Part shown: positions 38,349-46,204 of the stretch, one piece after another | How positions within the stretch are numbered: the first letter of the stretch is position 1 | How the letters are laid out: the number at the start of each line of letters is the position of its first letter | Source: Sandaracinaceae bacterium | GTDB taxonomy: Bacteria; Myxococcota_A; Polyangia; Polyangiales; Houyiibacteriaceae | Direction of reading: 5' to 3' | Length of the DNA stretch: 64,000 nucleotides | NCBI GenBank assembly: GCA_016706685.1 | Contig: JADJJE010000004.1 | Location: 1-64,000, forward strand | Program-made: the position numbers and the translations under genes | Notes under the pieces: model-generated | The model's input: the letters and a program-made list of their open reading frames with translations, nothing else | Databases searched by the model: none | What the model was told of the DNA's origin: nothing

Positions 38349-38756
38349 TCAGGTGGGCGGAACGTCTTCGACGCGGACGCAGTAGCCACCCTGGATGCCC
38401 GAGCCGCCCTGCTCGAGGATGGTCTCGCACTCGAAGCCGCTGGGGCAGTTGCAGGTGGGCGTGTTGGAGTCGGCCGGTGCGTCGCAGCGGCAGGTGCAGT
38501 ACACGTTCTCTTGGTTCTCGATGGAGTCGTCCGGGAGACCGGCGATCTCGTACACCATGCACACGCGCGTGCGGCACTGAACCGAGCTGGTCTCGAGGTA
38601 GACCTCCTGCCGGTCGAACCCGCCGCCGGGGACGTTCTCGGGGTCGCACGGGTCACCCACACCGGTGCCGGGCTTGCAGCCCACCGCCGTGAACGCGAGG
38701 ACGGTCAGCGCGGCTGCCCAGAGAAGCTTGGAGGAACGGGGAAGAAGCTGAGACAT
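38349..38756 (-). CDS. Cys-rich lipoprotein
   Basis: 135 residues from the ATG at 38756, which gives a clean lipoprotein signal (LLWAAALTVLAFTAVGC). The mature part carries about twelve Cys (CDPEN, CRTRVC, CTCRC, CNCPSGFEC, GGYC), compatible with several disulfides. No domain was recognised. It is transcribed divergently from the glt-like operon across a 339-base gap, and its role might be related, but that is conjecture. Confidence 0.75.
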   Translation of the reverse strand: MSQLLPRSSKLLWAAALTVLAFTAVGCKPGTGVGDPCDPENVPGGGFDRQEVYLETSSVQCRTRVCMVYEIAGLPDDSIENQENVYCTCRCDAPADSNTPTCNCPSGFECETILEQGGSGIQGGYCVRVEDVPPT

Positions 38757-38941
38757 CGATGCTCCGGATTGAAAGCAGGTCACCGCGAGACCCAAAGGTC
38801 GGCGCGTTTGGGTGTCTGGGTCAGGGATTGCTCTCGCCAAGACGCTGCGACGAACGGGGCGCCTTGCGAGACCGAAGCTACTCAATCCCATGCTCGCGAG
38901 TCAAGCTGCACGAACGACAATCGGGGCGAGGGCCGAACGGT

Positions 38942-38953
38942 GAGGGATCCCTC
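38942..38953. promoter_or_regulatory. Perfect 12-bp palindrome upstream of the glt-like promoter
   Basis: GAGGGATCCCTC is a perfect palindrome ending 11 bases before the TTGACA box at 38965. This is a common location for an activator or repressor site. It lies in the divergent gap, so it could act on both genes. A chance palindrome of this length is not excluded. Confidence 0.35.
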
Positions 38954-38964
38954 GAAGGATACGC

Positions 38965-38994
38965 TTGACATTCGCAGCCAGGTCTTCTTATGAT
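38965..38994 (+). promoter_or_regulatory. Sigma-70-like promoter of the glt-like operon
   Basis: TTGACA at 38965-38970 and TATGAT at 38989-38994 with an 18-base spacer match the housekeeping consensus at 11 of 12 positions. Predicted transcription start is near 39001, giving a leader of about 95 bases before the ATG at 39096. This is the best promoter match I found in the window. Confidence 0.65.
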
Positions 38995-39036
38995 GGTCGC
39001 GATTTAGGTCCAACTCGCCGTTTTTGTTGAAGTTTT

Positions 39037-39056
39037 GGGGAAGCCGCTGCTTCCCC
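39037..39056 (+). promoter_or_regulatory. Leader hairpin upstream of the first glt-like gene
   Basis: GGGGAAGC (39037-39044) pairs perfectly with GCTTCCCC (39049-39056) through a 4-base loop. It lies within the predicted 5' leader, 39 bases before the start codon, with a T-rich stretch before rather than after it. It could influence translation or RNA stability. Confidence 0.4.
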
Positions 39057-39095
39057 GCGCGCAGGAAAGGTTGGTCCGCCTTGAGGAGCGACACG

Positions 39096-40754
39096 ATGAC
39101 TCGTTGCAGTCTACTGGGAACCTGGATGTTGATGACCGCGATGCTGACGGCGGGGACATCGTCTTCCGCCTCCGCACAAGACATGGAATTCGGAGAGGAA
39201 GAGGTCGCTGTCGTACCGCAGGCTCCCGCCGAGGGGCCTCCCTCGCCCGAGCTCACCGAGGCCCTGCGCCTCTATGCGGCCAACGAGTACGCCCCCGCCG
39301 CCATCATCTTCCAGCGCATCATCGATGGTGAGACCACCGACGGCGCCGGCAACGTGCACAAGGCGCAGTTCTTCCTGGGCAAGTGCTTCTACCACCTGCG
39401 CTTCTATCAGTCGGCGCTGGTGATCTTCGACGAGATCGGCGCGCTCGGCGAGGGCCACCTGTTCTTCGCGGAGACGCTGCAGTGGCTGGTCCAGCTCGCG
39501 TCGCAGCTGCCCGAGCCCGCCGGCATCATCGAGAAGATCGGCCGCTACGGTGTGGCCTCGCTCGAGGCGTTCAACACGCCGGCGTCGGTCGAGCTGTACA
39601 ACCAGCTCCTCTACCTGATGGGCCGCTACCTCTACCAGGACGGCGACTTCGAGCAGGCCGCCGAGCTCTTCGGGCGCGTGGCGCCCAGCTCCGTGTACTT
39701 CGTCGATGCGAAGTTCTTCCAGGGCATCACCAACGTGCGCCTGCGCCGCGCGCGTCCGGCCATTCGCGCCCTGCGCGCCATTCTCGAGGGGCTCGACGCC
39801 GGCACCGTCCAGACCGACGACCCCGACCGCGTTCGCAACCTCGCCTGGATCTCGCTGGCCCGCGTCTACTACACCGCCGCCAATCGCGTGGACCAGGCCA
39901 CGGGCGACCGCGAAGTGGACGGCACGCTGCTCGGTCAGGCCGTCGAGAGCTGGAACCAGGTGGAGGTCTCGAGCGAGTACTGGCTGGACGCCATGTTCGA
40001 GTCCAGCTGGGCCTTCTTCCTCGCCGACCAGTTCTCGCGCGCGCTCGGCAACGTGCACAGCCTCGAGTCCCCGTACTTCCCGCAGGCGTACTACCCGGAG
40101 GCGCTCGTCATCAAGGCCGTGACCTTCTTCGTCAACTGCCAGGTCGACAACGCCGAGGCCACCATCCGTGAGTTCCACGAGCGTTATGATCCCGTTCGCG
40201 ACGAGCTCGAGGCCACCCTCCAGAACTTCCAGGACAACACGGCTTTCTTCGAGTTCTTGCAGCGCGTCCGCGCTGGCGAGGCTGACCTTTCGCCGCGCAT
40301 CCGCGCTCTCGTGTCCTCCGCCATGTCCGACCGCACCCTGCTCCAGAACGTCGAGTACGTGCGCGTGCTGGATGCCGAAGAGGTCCGCCTCGGCGAAATG
40401 ACCGAGGCCTTCCAGAACTCGGGCGCCGGCAGCCGCGTGCTCCAGGACGTGGCGCTCGCCAAGTCCTTTGCCGTGGACCAGACGGGTGACCTCGCCCGTG
40501 GTCGCTACAACCGCCTCATCGACGAGCTGATGGACCTGAGCAACCAGGTCGACACCGTCGAGGTCGAGATCGTGTCCTTCCGGCGCGACGAGCTGGACCA
40601 AGAGACCCAGGACCAGTTCACGGCCATCGCCGGCGCTGCGCAGGGTGATGTCGTGGTGGATGAAGAGCACCAAATGTGGCCGTTCGATGGTGAGTACTGG
40701 CGCGATGAGCTGGGCTTCTACCGTCAGCAGGTCACCAACCAGTGCGGTAGGTGA
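39096..40754 (+). CDS. Exported TPR-like protein, GltC-like component
   Basis: 552 residues from the ATG at 39096 (GAGGAG eight bases upstream); an upstream start adds 24 residues before the signal peptide. A signal peptide of about 28 residues (LMTAMLTAGTSSSASA) is followed by an acidic segment and then TPR-like helices throughout (ALRLYAANEYAPAAIIFQRI, FFLGKCFYHLRFYQSALVIF, LAWISLARVYYTAANRV). The C-terminal 150 residues contain a coiled coil and WPFDGEYWRDELGFYRQQV. It is the first gene of an operon with a very large periplasmic TPR protein and a TPR lipoprotein, the GltC-GltD-GltE pattern of the gliding/spore-coat machinery. The GltC assignment rests on order, size and TPR content. Confidence 0.65.
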   Translation: MTRCSLLGTWMLMTAMLTAGTSSSASAQDMEFGEEEVAVVPQAPAEGPPSPELTEALRLYAANEYAPAAIIFQRIIDGETTDGAGNVHKAQFFLGKCFYHLRFYQSALVIFDEIGALGEGHLFFAETLQWLVQLASQLPEPAGIIEKIGRYGVASLEAFNTPASVELYNQLLYLMGRYLYQDGDFEQAAELFGRVAPSSVYFVDAKFFQGITNVRLRRARPAIRALRAILEGLDAGTVQTDDPDRVRNLAWISLARVYYTAANRVDQATGDREVDGTLLGQAVESWNQVEVSSEYWLDAMFESSWAFFLADQFSRALGNVHSLESPYFPQAYYPEALVIKAVTFFVNCQVDNAEATIREFHERYDPVRDELEATLQNFQDNTAFFEFLQRVRAGEADLSPRIRALVSSAMSDRTLLQNVEYVRVLDAEEVRLGEMTEAFQNSGAGSRVLQDVALAKSFAVDQTGDLARGRYNRLIDELMDLSNQVDTVEVEIVSFRRDELDQETQDQFTAIAGAAQGDVVVDEEHQMWPFDGEYWRDELGFYRQQVTNQCGR

Positions 40755-40757
40755 GCG

Positions 40758-43700
40758 ATGAAAAAGAACCAACTCTCTCTCATTGGTGTCCTCCTGGCAG
40801 TCGCTGCGCCCTTCGGGGTTGCGGCGTTCGCGCCGTTCACAGCCTCCGCCCAGACGGGCGGCGTCTGCATTCCGGCCAACGTCCGCGAAGAGGTCGAAGC
40901 CTGTCAGGAAGGTCTCGAGCGTCGTGACGTGCGCGCCGGTACTCGCGCGCCCAGCGGCGTCGGCCCGGACCAACGCACGTCGGAAGCGCAGACCACTGGC
41001 GAGTACACCATCGACCGTAGCGCCGAGGCACGTGGCGCGCAGATCCAGGCCCGTCAGCGCGCGCTCGTGGAGCAGGAGGTCACGCTGCTGCGTCGCCTCA
41101 TCCGCAACACGCGGCAGACCGACCCGCGTCGCCCGGAGATCCTCCTGCGCCTCGCGTCCACGCTCTTCGAGTTCCAGGCCGCGCTCAATGCCGATGTGCA
41201 GTCGTTCAACGACCCCATCTATCAGCACTGCACGCAGACCCCGAACCGCCAGCAGTGCACCACGCAGCGCCAGGGTCAGCAGGCCGCACGTGACCGCCTG
41301 AGCGAGGCGCAGCGCGACACCATCCGCGCCTACTACCAGCTCATGACCGAGCACGCGGACTACCCGCGCATGGACGAAGTCCTCTTCTCGCTGGCGTTCG
41401 GCCTCAGCGAGATCCGCGAGCACGACCAAGCGCGTGAGGTGTACCTGAAGCTCATCCAGGACTACCCCACCAGCCGCTTCGTGCCGCACGCGTACCTCAG
41501 CTTCGGCGAGTACTACTTCGACGAGGGCGACATGGAGGCGGCGCTCCGCTTCTACAGCAAGGTCGTGGAGTATCCGCCCGAGAACAACTCGGTCTACGGC
41601 TACGCGCTCTACAAGACGGCGTGGGCCCAGTACAACAACGAGAACTTCCAGGGCTCGCTCCGCGCGTTCGTGCAGGTCATCGAGTTCGCCACCCAGAACG
41701 AGTCCGCCACCGACGGTGGCAACCTGGCGCGCAAGGCGCGCCTCGAGCTCATCATGCCGTACGCGCGCACCGGGTCGCCCAACGCGGCCCTGCGCTTCTT
41801 CCAGCGGTACGCCACCGATGAAGAAGAGGCGTTGCGCATGCTCGAGTCACTGGGCGAGCAGTACTACGACACCGGTCACTGGGACGAGACCATCGCGGTC
41901 TACCACCAGCTGATGGCAGAGCGCCCCAACAGCGACCATCTCTGCAAGTGGCAGTCGAAGGTCACGAACGCGACCATCTCCAAGAACTCGGACCGCACGG
42001 CGCACGTGCGCGAGCTCAGCCGCTTGCGCGACATCCAGGCGCGCTTCGTGGCGGACACGGCGCACCCCGAGGCGGCTCGAAACGAGTGCAAGGCCGAGAC
42101 GGCCACCGTGCTCCTCTGGCAGGCCGTGGGTCTGCACCGCGAGGCCGTGGGCGCCGACGACGAGCACCCCGGCACCAACAACGTGGAGACCATGCGTGCC
42201 GCCGCTGCGCTGTACCAGCTCATCCTGGACGGCTACCCGGACCTCGACACGCTGCAGTTCGCCGACATCGACGAGCGCGACCGTCCCACGCGCTACCGCA
42301 TCAGCTACTACGCCGCCGAGCTCCTCTGGAAGATGCAGGACTGGGAGCGCTGTGGCCCGGCCTTCGACCAGGTGGTCACGCTAGACCCGCGTGGTGAGTA
42401 CACGGCCGACGCCGCGTACGCTGCCGTGCTCTGCTACAACAACTTGTACCAGGCGCAGTACCAGGGCCGCGAGGGCGAGGTCCGCGCGGCCGCTCCCGAG
42501 GGCAGCCCCGAGGCCGCCGCTGCCTACGCGCCGCGCGAGCTGACGCAGCTCGAGGCCGGCATGGTCCGCGCGTTCAACCGCTACCTCTGCTTCGTCACCG
42601 AGGCGGACGAGGTGGTGATGGTCAAGTACCGTCGCGCCCGCATCTACTACGAGGCCAACCACTACCAAGAGGCCGCCGTCGCGTTCCGCGACATCGCCAT
42701 GAACCACCCCACGGCGGAGCAGGCCGAGTTCGCGGCCAACCTCTACCTGGACAGCCTCAACGTGCTCGGAACCCAGATTGGCACCGGCAACTCCGCGTGT
42801 CTCACCGAGATGGAGGGCGCCATCGACCCGCTGGCGCGCCTCTACTGCGGCACCAACGCGGCCGAGCACGAGGACCTCTGCCCCGTGCTCGAGACCATCC
42901 GCTGCCAGCTTCGTCGTAAGCAGGCCGAGCTCTTCGAGCGGAACCACCAGTACCGCGAGGCGGCTGGCATCTACCGCGACATCTACGTGCAGTTCGAGAA
43001 CTGCGGCGACAAGGACCAGCTCCTCTGGAACGCGGCGCTGAACCTGGAGGCCGCCAACCTGGTCGGTCTCGCCATCCAGGCGCGTCAGAACCTCATTCGC
43101 CTCCACCCCGACAGCCCGCTAGCGTCCAAGTCGGTCTACCTGATTGGCGCCAACTACCAGTCGCTGGCGTTCTACGAGCGCGCTGCGGAGTTCTACGAGC
43201 GGTTCGCCCGTGAGTACCCGCGCATGGACGGGACCACGTGCACCGACCAGGAGCGCGCGGACAACCTCTGCCCGAGCGCGCCGGACGCACTCCGCAACGC
43301 GACCCTCTTCCGCATGGGTCTCGGCGACACGGAGCAGGCGCTGGCCAACGCCGAGCTGTTCTCCACCAACTACGGCCGCACGCGGCCGCGGGAGACGGCC
43401 CAGGTGCACTTCTCGATCGGCTCCATCTACGAGCGGACCGAGCAGCGCGACCACACCATCCGCTACTACCGTCACTTCTTGCGCGACTTCGCGCGCACCG
43501 CCTCGCCGCATCAAATCATCCAGGCCAACACGGCCATCGGCCGTGCGATGTGGCAGCAAGAGGACCAGGGGGGCGCAGCCTCCAGCTTCCGCGCGGCGGC
43601 CCAGGCGTGGCAGCGCGGCGCAGCGCAGCGCATCCTCGCCATCGAGGACGTCTCGCAGGAGGAGCGCGTGCTGTGGGTGCGGCAGGCGGTGGACGCCACG

Positions 43701-44357
43701 GCCGAGGCCCTGTTCTACCTCGCAGAGTACAAGTTCCAAGAGGCGCAGGCCATCCGCTTCCCCGAGTACCGCGGCGGTCGTAGCCTTGCCCGCGTCACCG
43801 CGTGGTCGACGGGCGAGTTCACGCAGTGGTACCAGCGCAAGGCCGCAGCCATCCTGGCGGCCATCACCGAGTACAACAAGATCGCCACCGTCACGGTGAC
43901 CATCGAAGGGCAGGGCGCCATCGACTCGCCGCCCTGGCAGATCGCTGCGGCGTCGCGCATCGGTGAGATGTTCGACCGCTTCGTGCAGAACTTCCGCGAG
44001 GCGCCCATCCCGGCCGAGATCGAGGCCGACGAAGAGCTCTACGGCATCTACACCGAAGCGCTCGACGGGGCGTCCGAGCCCTACCTTCGCGAGGCCATCG
44101 ACAAGTACCGCTTCTGTCTGACCACGGCCACCAACGTCCGCTGGTTCAATCAGTGGTCGCGTGCTTGCGAGGCCAACCTCAATCGCCTCAACCCGCGTGA
44201 GTACCCGATGTCCTCGGAGCTTCGTGGTCCGCCCGACTACATCGTGGAGCCTGCGTCGCGCCCCGGCATGGAAGAGCTGGGCTCGGGTGACGGGGAAGAC
44301 ACGGCCGGCAGCGACGCCGCCACGACCACCACGGCCCCCACGGGAGACCAGTCATGA
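40758..44357 (+). CDS. Large exported TPR protein, GltD-like component
   Basis: 1199 residues, starting four bases after the previous stop. A signal peptide of about 31 residues (LIGVLLAVAAPFGVAAFAPF) precedes many TPR motifs (MDEVLFSLAFGLSEIREHDQ, SKSVYLIGANYQSLAFYERA, AQVHFSIGSIYERTEQRDHT). Around a dozen Cys are spread through the mature protein, which is unusual for a plain TPR scaffold and suggests disulfides in the periplasm. The C-terminus is a Gly/Asp/Thr-rich tail. The size and place between a GltC-like and a GltE-like gene fit GltD/NfsD, a periplasmic connector in the Myxococcus machinery. Confidence 0.65.
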   Translation: MKKNQLSLIGVLLAVAAPFGVAAFAPFTASAQTGGVCIPANVREEVEACQEGLERRDVRAGTRAPSGVGPDQRTSEAQTTGEYTIDRSAEARGAQIQARQRALVEQEVTLLRRLIRNTRQTDPRRPEILLRLASTLFEFQAALNADVQSFNDPIYQHCTQTPNRQQCTTQRQGQQAARDRLSEAQRDTIRAYYQLMTEHADYPRMDEVLFSLAFGLSEIREHDQAREVYLKLIQDYPTSRFVPHAYLSFGEYYFDEGDMEAALRFYSKVVEYPPENNSVYGYALYKTAWAQYNNENFQGSLRAFVQVIEFATQNESATDGGNLARKARLELIMPYARTGSPNAALRFFQRYATDEEEALRMLESLGEQYYDTGHWDETIAVYHQLMAERPNSDHLCKWQSKVTNATISKNSDRTAHVRELSRLRDIQARFVADTAHPEAARNECKAETATVLLWQAVGLHREAVGADDEHPGTNNVETMRAAAALYQLILDGYPDLDTLQFADIDERDRPTRYRISYYAAELLWKMQDWERCGPAFDQVVTLDPRGEYTADAAYAAVLCYNNLYQAQYQGREGEVRAAAPEGSPEAAAAYAPRELTQLEAGMVRAFNRYLCFVTEADEVVMVKYRRARIYYEANHYQEAAVAFRDIAMNHPTAEQAEFAANLYLDSLNVLGTQIGTGNSACLTEMEGAIDPLARLYCGTNAAEHEDLCPVLETIRCQLRRKQAELFERNHQYREAAGIYRDIYVQFENCGDKDQLLWNAALNLEAANLVGLAIQARQNLIRLHPDSPLASKSVYLIGANYQSLAFYERAAEFYERFAREYPRMDGTTCTDQERADNLCPSAPDALRNATLFRMGLGDTEQALANAELFSTNYGRTRPRETAQVHFSIGSIYERTEQRDHTIRYYRHFLRDFARTASPHQIIQANTAIGRAMWQQEDQGGAASSFRAAAQAWQRGAAQRILAIEDVSQEERVLWVRQAVDATAEALFYLAEYKFQEAQAIRFPEYRGGRSLARVTAWSTGEFTQWYQRKAAAILAAITEYNKIATVTVTIEGQGAIDSPPWQIAAASRIGEMFDRFVQNFREAPIPAEIEADEELYGIYTEALDGASEPYLREAIDKYRFCLTTATNVRWFNQWSRACEANLNRLNPREYPMSSELRGPPDYIVEPASRPGMEELGSGDGEDTAGSDAATTTTAPTGDQS

Positions 44358-45778
44358 AGACCCTTCGACACATCAACACGGGCCTGGTGCTCATCGGTCT
44401 GGCCGCCGCGGGTTCGGGCTGCGGTGGCGGCGGCAGCGGCGGCGAAGGCACCTCGGGCGGCGAGACCGCTGTCACCGAGACGGGCACCGAGGTCACCAGC
44501 GCCTCGGGCGAGGCGGTCTCCGTCGAAGCTCACAACCGGTGGACCGGCGCCAACGAGCTGTTCAATCAGTACGAGACGCAGGGCTGGAACGAGAGCCGCT
44601 GCGAGGAGGTCATCGAGGCCTACGAGCGCACCATCAGCGCGCAGCGCTCGCTGGCCGAAGCGCACTACATGGCGGGCCTCACGGCGTCGCGTTGTGGCGA
44701 CACCTCCGAGGCACGCGAGCACTACGAGCGCGCCCTGTCGGTGACGGCCACCATGTGCAAGCCGCGCGTGGCCCTGGGCCTCATGTCGCTCGAGGCGGGC
44801 AACGTGGCCGAGGCGCGCACCGCCTTCGCGCGCGCCATCGAAGAGAACCCGGCTACCTGCTCTTCGGGCTACACCAACCTCGCCATCCTGCAGCGCCGCG
44901 AGGCGGCCGGGCAGGCGGGTGAGGCGCGGACGGCCACCGAGACCGAGGCGCTCAACAACCTCCGTCGCGCGCTGGCCATCGACTCCGACGACATGGCCGC
45001 CTACAACCAGATGGCGCTGCTGTACTACACGCGCGGACTCCGCAACAACCCCGCGGCTCACGACCTCGCCGAGATCGTCTGCCGTCAGGCCCAGCTGCTG
45101 AGCGACACCTACGCGCCCATCTACAACACGTGGGGCCTCATCAAGGTCGCTCGTGGCGACGTCAACGGGGCACTTCGCTTCTTCGCGCGTGCCATCACTC
45201 TCGACAGCGCGCTCTACGAGGCGCAGATGAACTTCGGCCAGATCACCTTCTCGTTCCGTGGCTATGCCGACGCGCGGGGGGCCTTCTCCCGCGCCCTCGA
45301 GCTGCGGCCCAACAGCTACGACGCCGCGCTCGGCCTCGGCGCCGCGCTCCGTGGTCTGAACGAGGTGGAGCAGTCCGAGGCTCAGTACAACCGGGCCATC
45401 CAGCTCGATGGCGATCGCCCGGAGGCCTACTACAACTTGGGCATCCTCTATCACGAGTACCGCGGCGGCACGATCCCCGAGCTGGAGCGCGCCAAGCAGT
45501 ACTACCAGCAGTTCGTCACCAAGGCGGGTCGCGCGCCGCGCTACGCCGAGACCGTCACGCAGGTGTCGGCTCGCTGCGCCGAAGAAGCGGCTGCCGGCCG
45601 CGGGTCCAGCAGCGCACGCCGTCGTCGCCGCGCCGCCACCTGCGCACCGGGCCGCATCCAGCAGATCGAGCAGATCATCGCCGCGGTCCGCGAGGGCGAG
45701 GCCATGCAGCGCGAGGTCGAGGAGATCGAGGCGGAGCGTCGTCGGCAAGAGGGCGCGGCCGCTCCCGAAGGGGAGTGA
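44354..45778 (+). CDS. gltE: TPR lipoprotein, GltE-like
   Basis: 474 residues; the ATG overlaps the previous stop by 4 bases. A lipoprotein signal (LVLIGLAAAGSGC) is followed by a Gly/Thr/Glu linker and at least six TPRs (LAEAHYMAGLTASRCGDTSE, APIYNTWGLIKVARGDVNGA, PEAYYNLGILYHEYRGG). The end is a coiled coil rich in Glu/Arg. GltE (AglT) of Myxococcus is a TPR lipoprotein of the outer-membrane part of the gliding complex. Lipobox, length class and gene order make this the best match; an unrelated TPR lipoprotein cannot be excluded without a search. Confidence 0.65.
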   Translation: MKTLRHINTGLVLIGLAAAGSGCGGGGSGGEGTSGGETAVTETGTEVTSASGEAVSVEAHNRWTGANELFNQYETQGWNESRCEEVIEAYERTISAQRSLAEAHYMAGLTASRCGDTSEAREHYERALSVTATMCKPRVALGLMSLEAGNVAEARTAFARAIEENPATCSSGYTNLAILQRREAAGQAGEARTATETEALNNLRRALAIDSDDMAAYNQMALLYYTRGLRNNPAAHDLAEIVCRQAQLLSDTYAPIYNTWGLIKVARGDVNGALRFFARAITLDSALYEAQMNFGQITFSFRGYADARGAFSRALELRPNSYDAALGLGAALRGLNEVEQSEAQYNRAIQLDGDRPEAYYNLGILYHEYRGGTIPELERAKQYYQQFVTKAGRAPRYAETVTQVSARCAEEAAAGRGSSSARRRRRAATCAPGRIQQIEQIIAAVREGEAMQREVEEIEAERRRQEGAAAPEGE

Positions 45779-45802
45779 GGCCCAGATAGACCTCGGTTCG
45801 AG

Positions 45803-45830
45803 AGCCCCGGAGCGCTGCTTCGGGGCTTTC
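45803..45830 (+). terminator. Intrinsic terminator after the GltC-D-E-like operon
   Basis: AGCCCCG (45803-45809) pairs with CGGGGCT (45821-45827), followed by TTTC. It lies 25 bases after the gltE-like stop and marks the end of the three-gene transcript; the next promoter is at 45947. Confidence 0.7.
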
Positions 45831-45946
45831 GCCGTTCGGGGGCGGGGTGTGACGCAAAAAGTGATGCCCGACGGAACTTGCGGTAGCACCCGGTGTCAGA
45901 CCTCTCGTATCCCACTCCAAATGGTCGGGCCCTTCACACTAGGGCG

Positions 45947-45976
45947 TTGACCATCGGAGCCCGCAAGGGATACGAT
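45947..45976 (+). promoter_or_regulatory. Sigma-70-like promoter of the microprotein-gltG unit
   Basis: TTGACC (45947-45952) and TACGAT (45971-45976) are separated by 18 bases. The -35 matches the consensus at five positions, the -10 at four. It follows the terminator at 45803 and precedes the ribosome site at 46024, so position supports it. It would drive the 40-residue ORF and gltG together. Confidence 0.5.
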
Positions 45977-46035
45977 GCGGCCTCGGTCACCGAGCGGCGT
46001 CCACCCGGGCGCGTCAACGCGACAAGAGGATAATC

Positions 46036-46159
46036 ATGAGAGAAATCGCAAAAAGATGGCGAGCTCCTCAACGTGCGCCGACGCGGTCGGCGCGCTTCGC
46101 TCATCCGCGTCCGCGAGCACTTCATCCCCGAGATGCTCAAGTCCGTCGAAGACCTCTGA
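46036..46159 (+). pseudogene. 40-residue microprotein ORF with an apparent extra A in an A5 run
   Basis: A strong ribosome site (AAGAGGA) precedes ATG at 46036. The frame from this ATG gives MREIAK, then the A5 run at 46050-46054 shifts it out of phase. Dropping one A yields a 40-residue protein: KDGELLNVRRRGRRASLIRV and EHFIPEMLKSVEDL with stop at 46157-46159, 45 bases before gltG. The shifted segment has good coding character (charged, amphipathic, no stops). The basic RRRGRRAS stretch could bind nucleic acid or be a phosphorylation site. No family was recognised. Either the sequence has a homopolymer error or the gene is broken. Confidence 0.5.
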
Positions 46160-46204
46160 GTTCCAGTCTACCGACCGCCGGCGCACGGCCGTTTGGAGAA
46201 GCTA

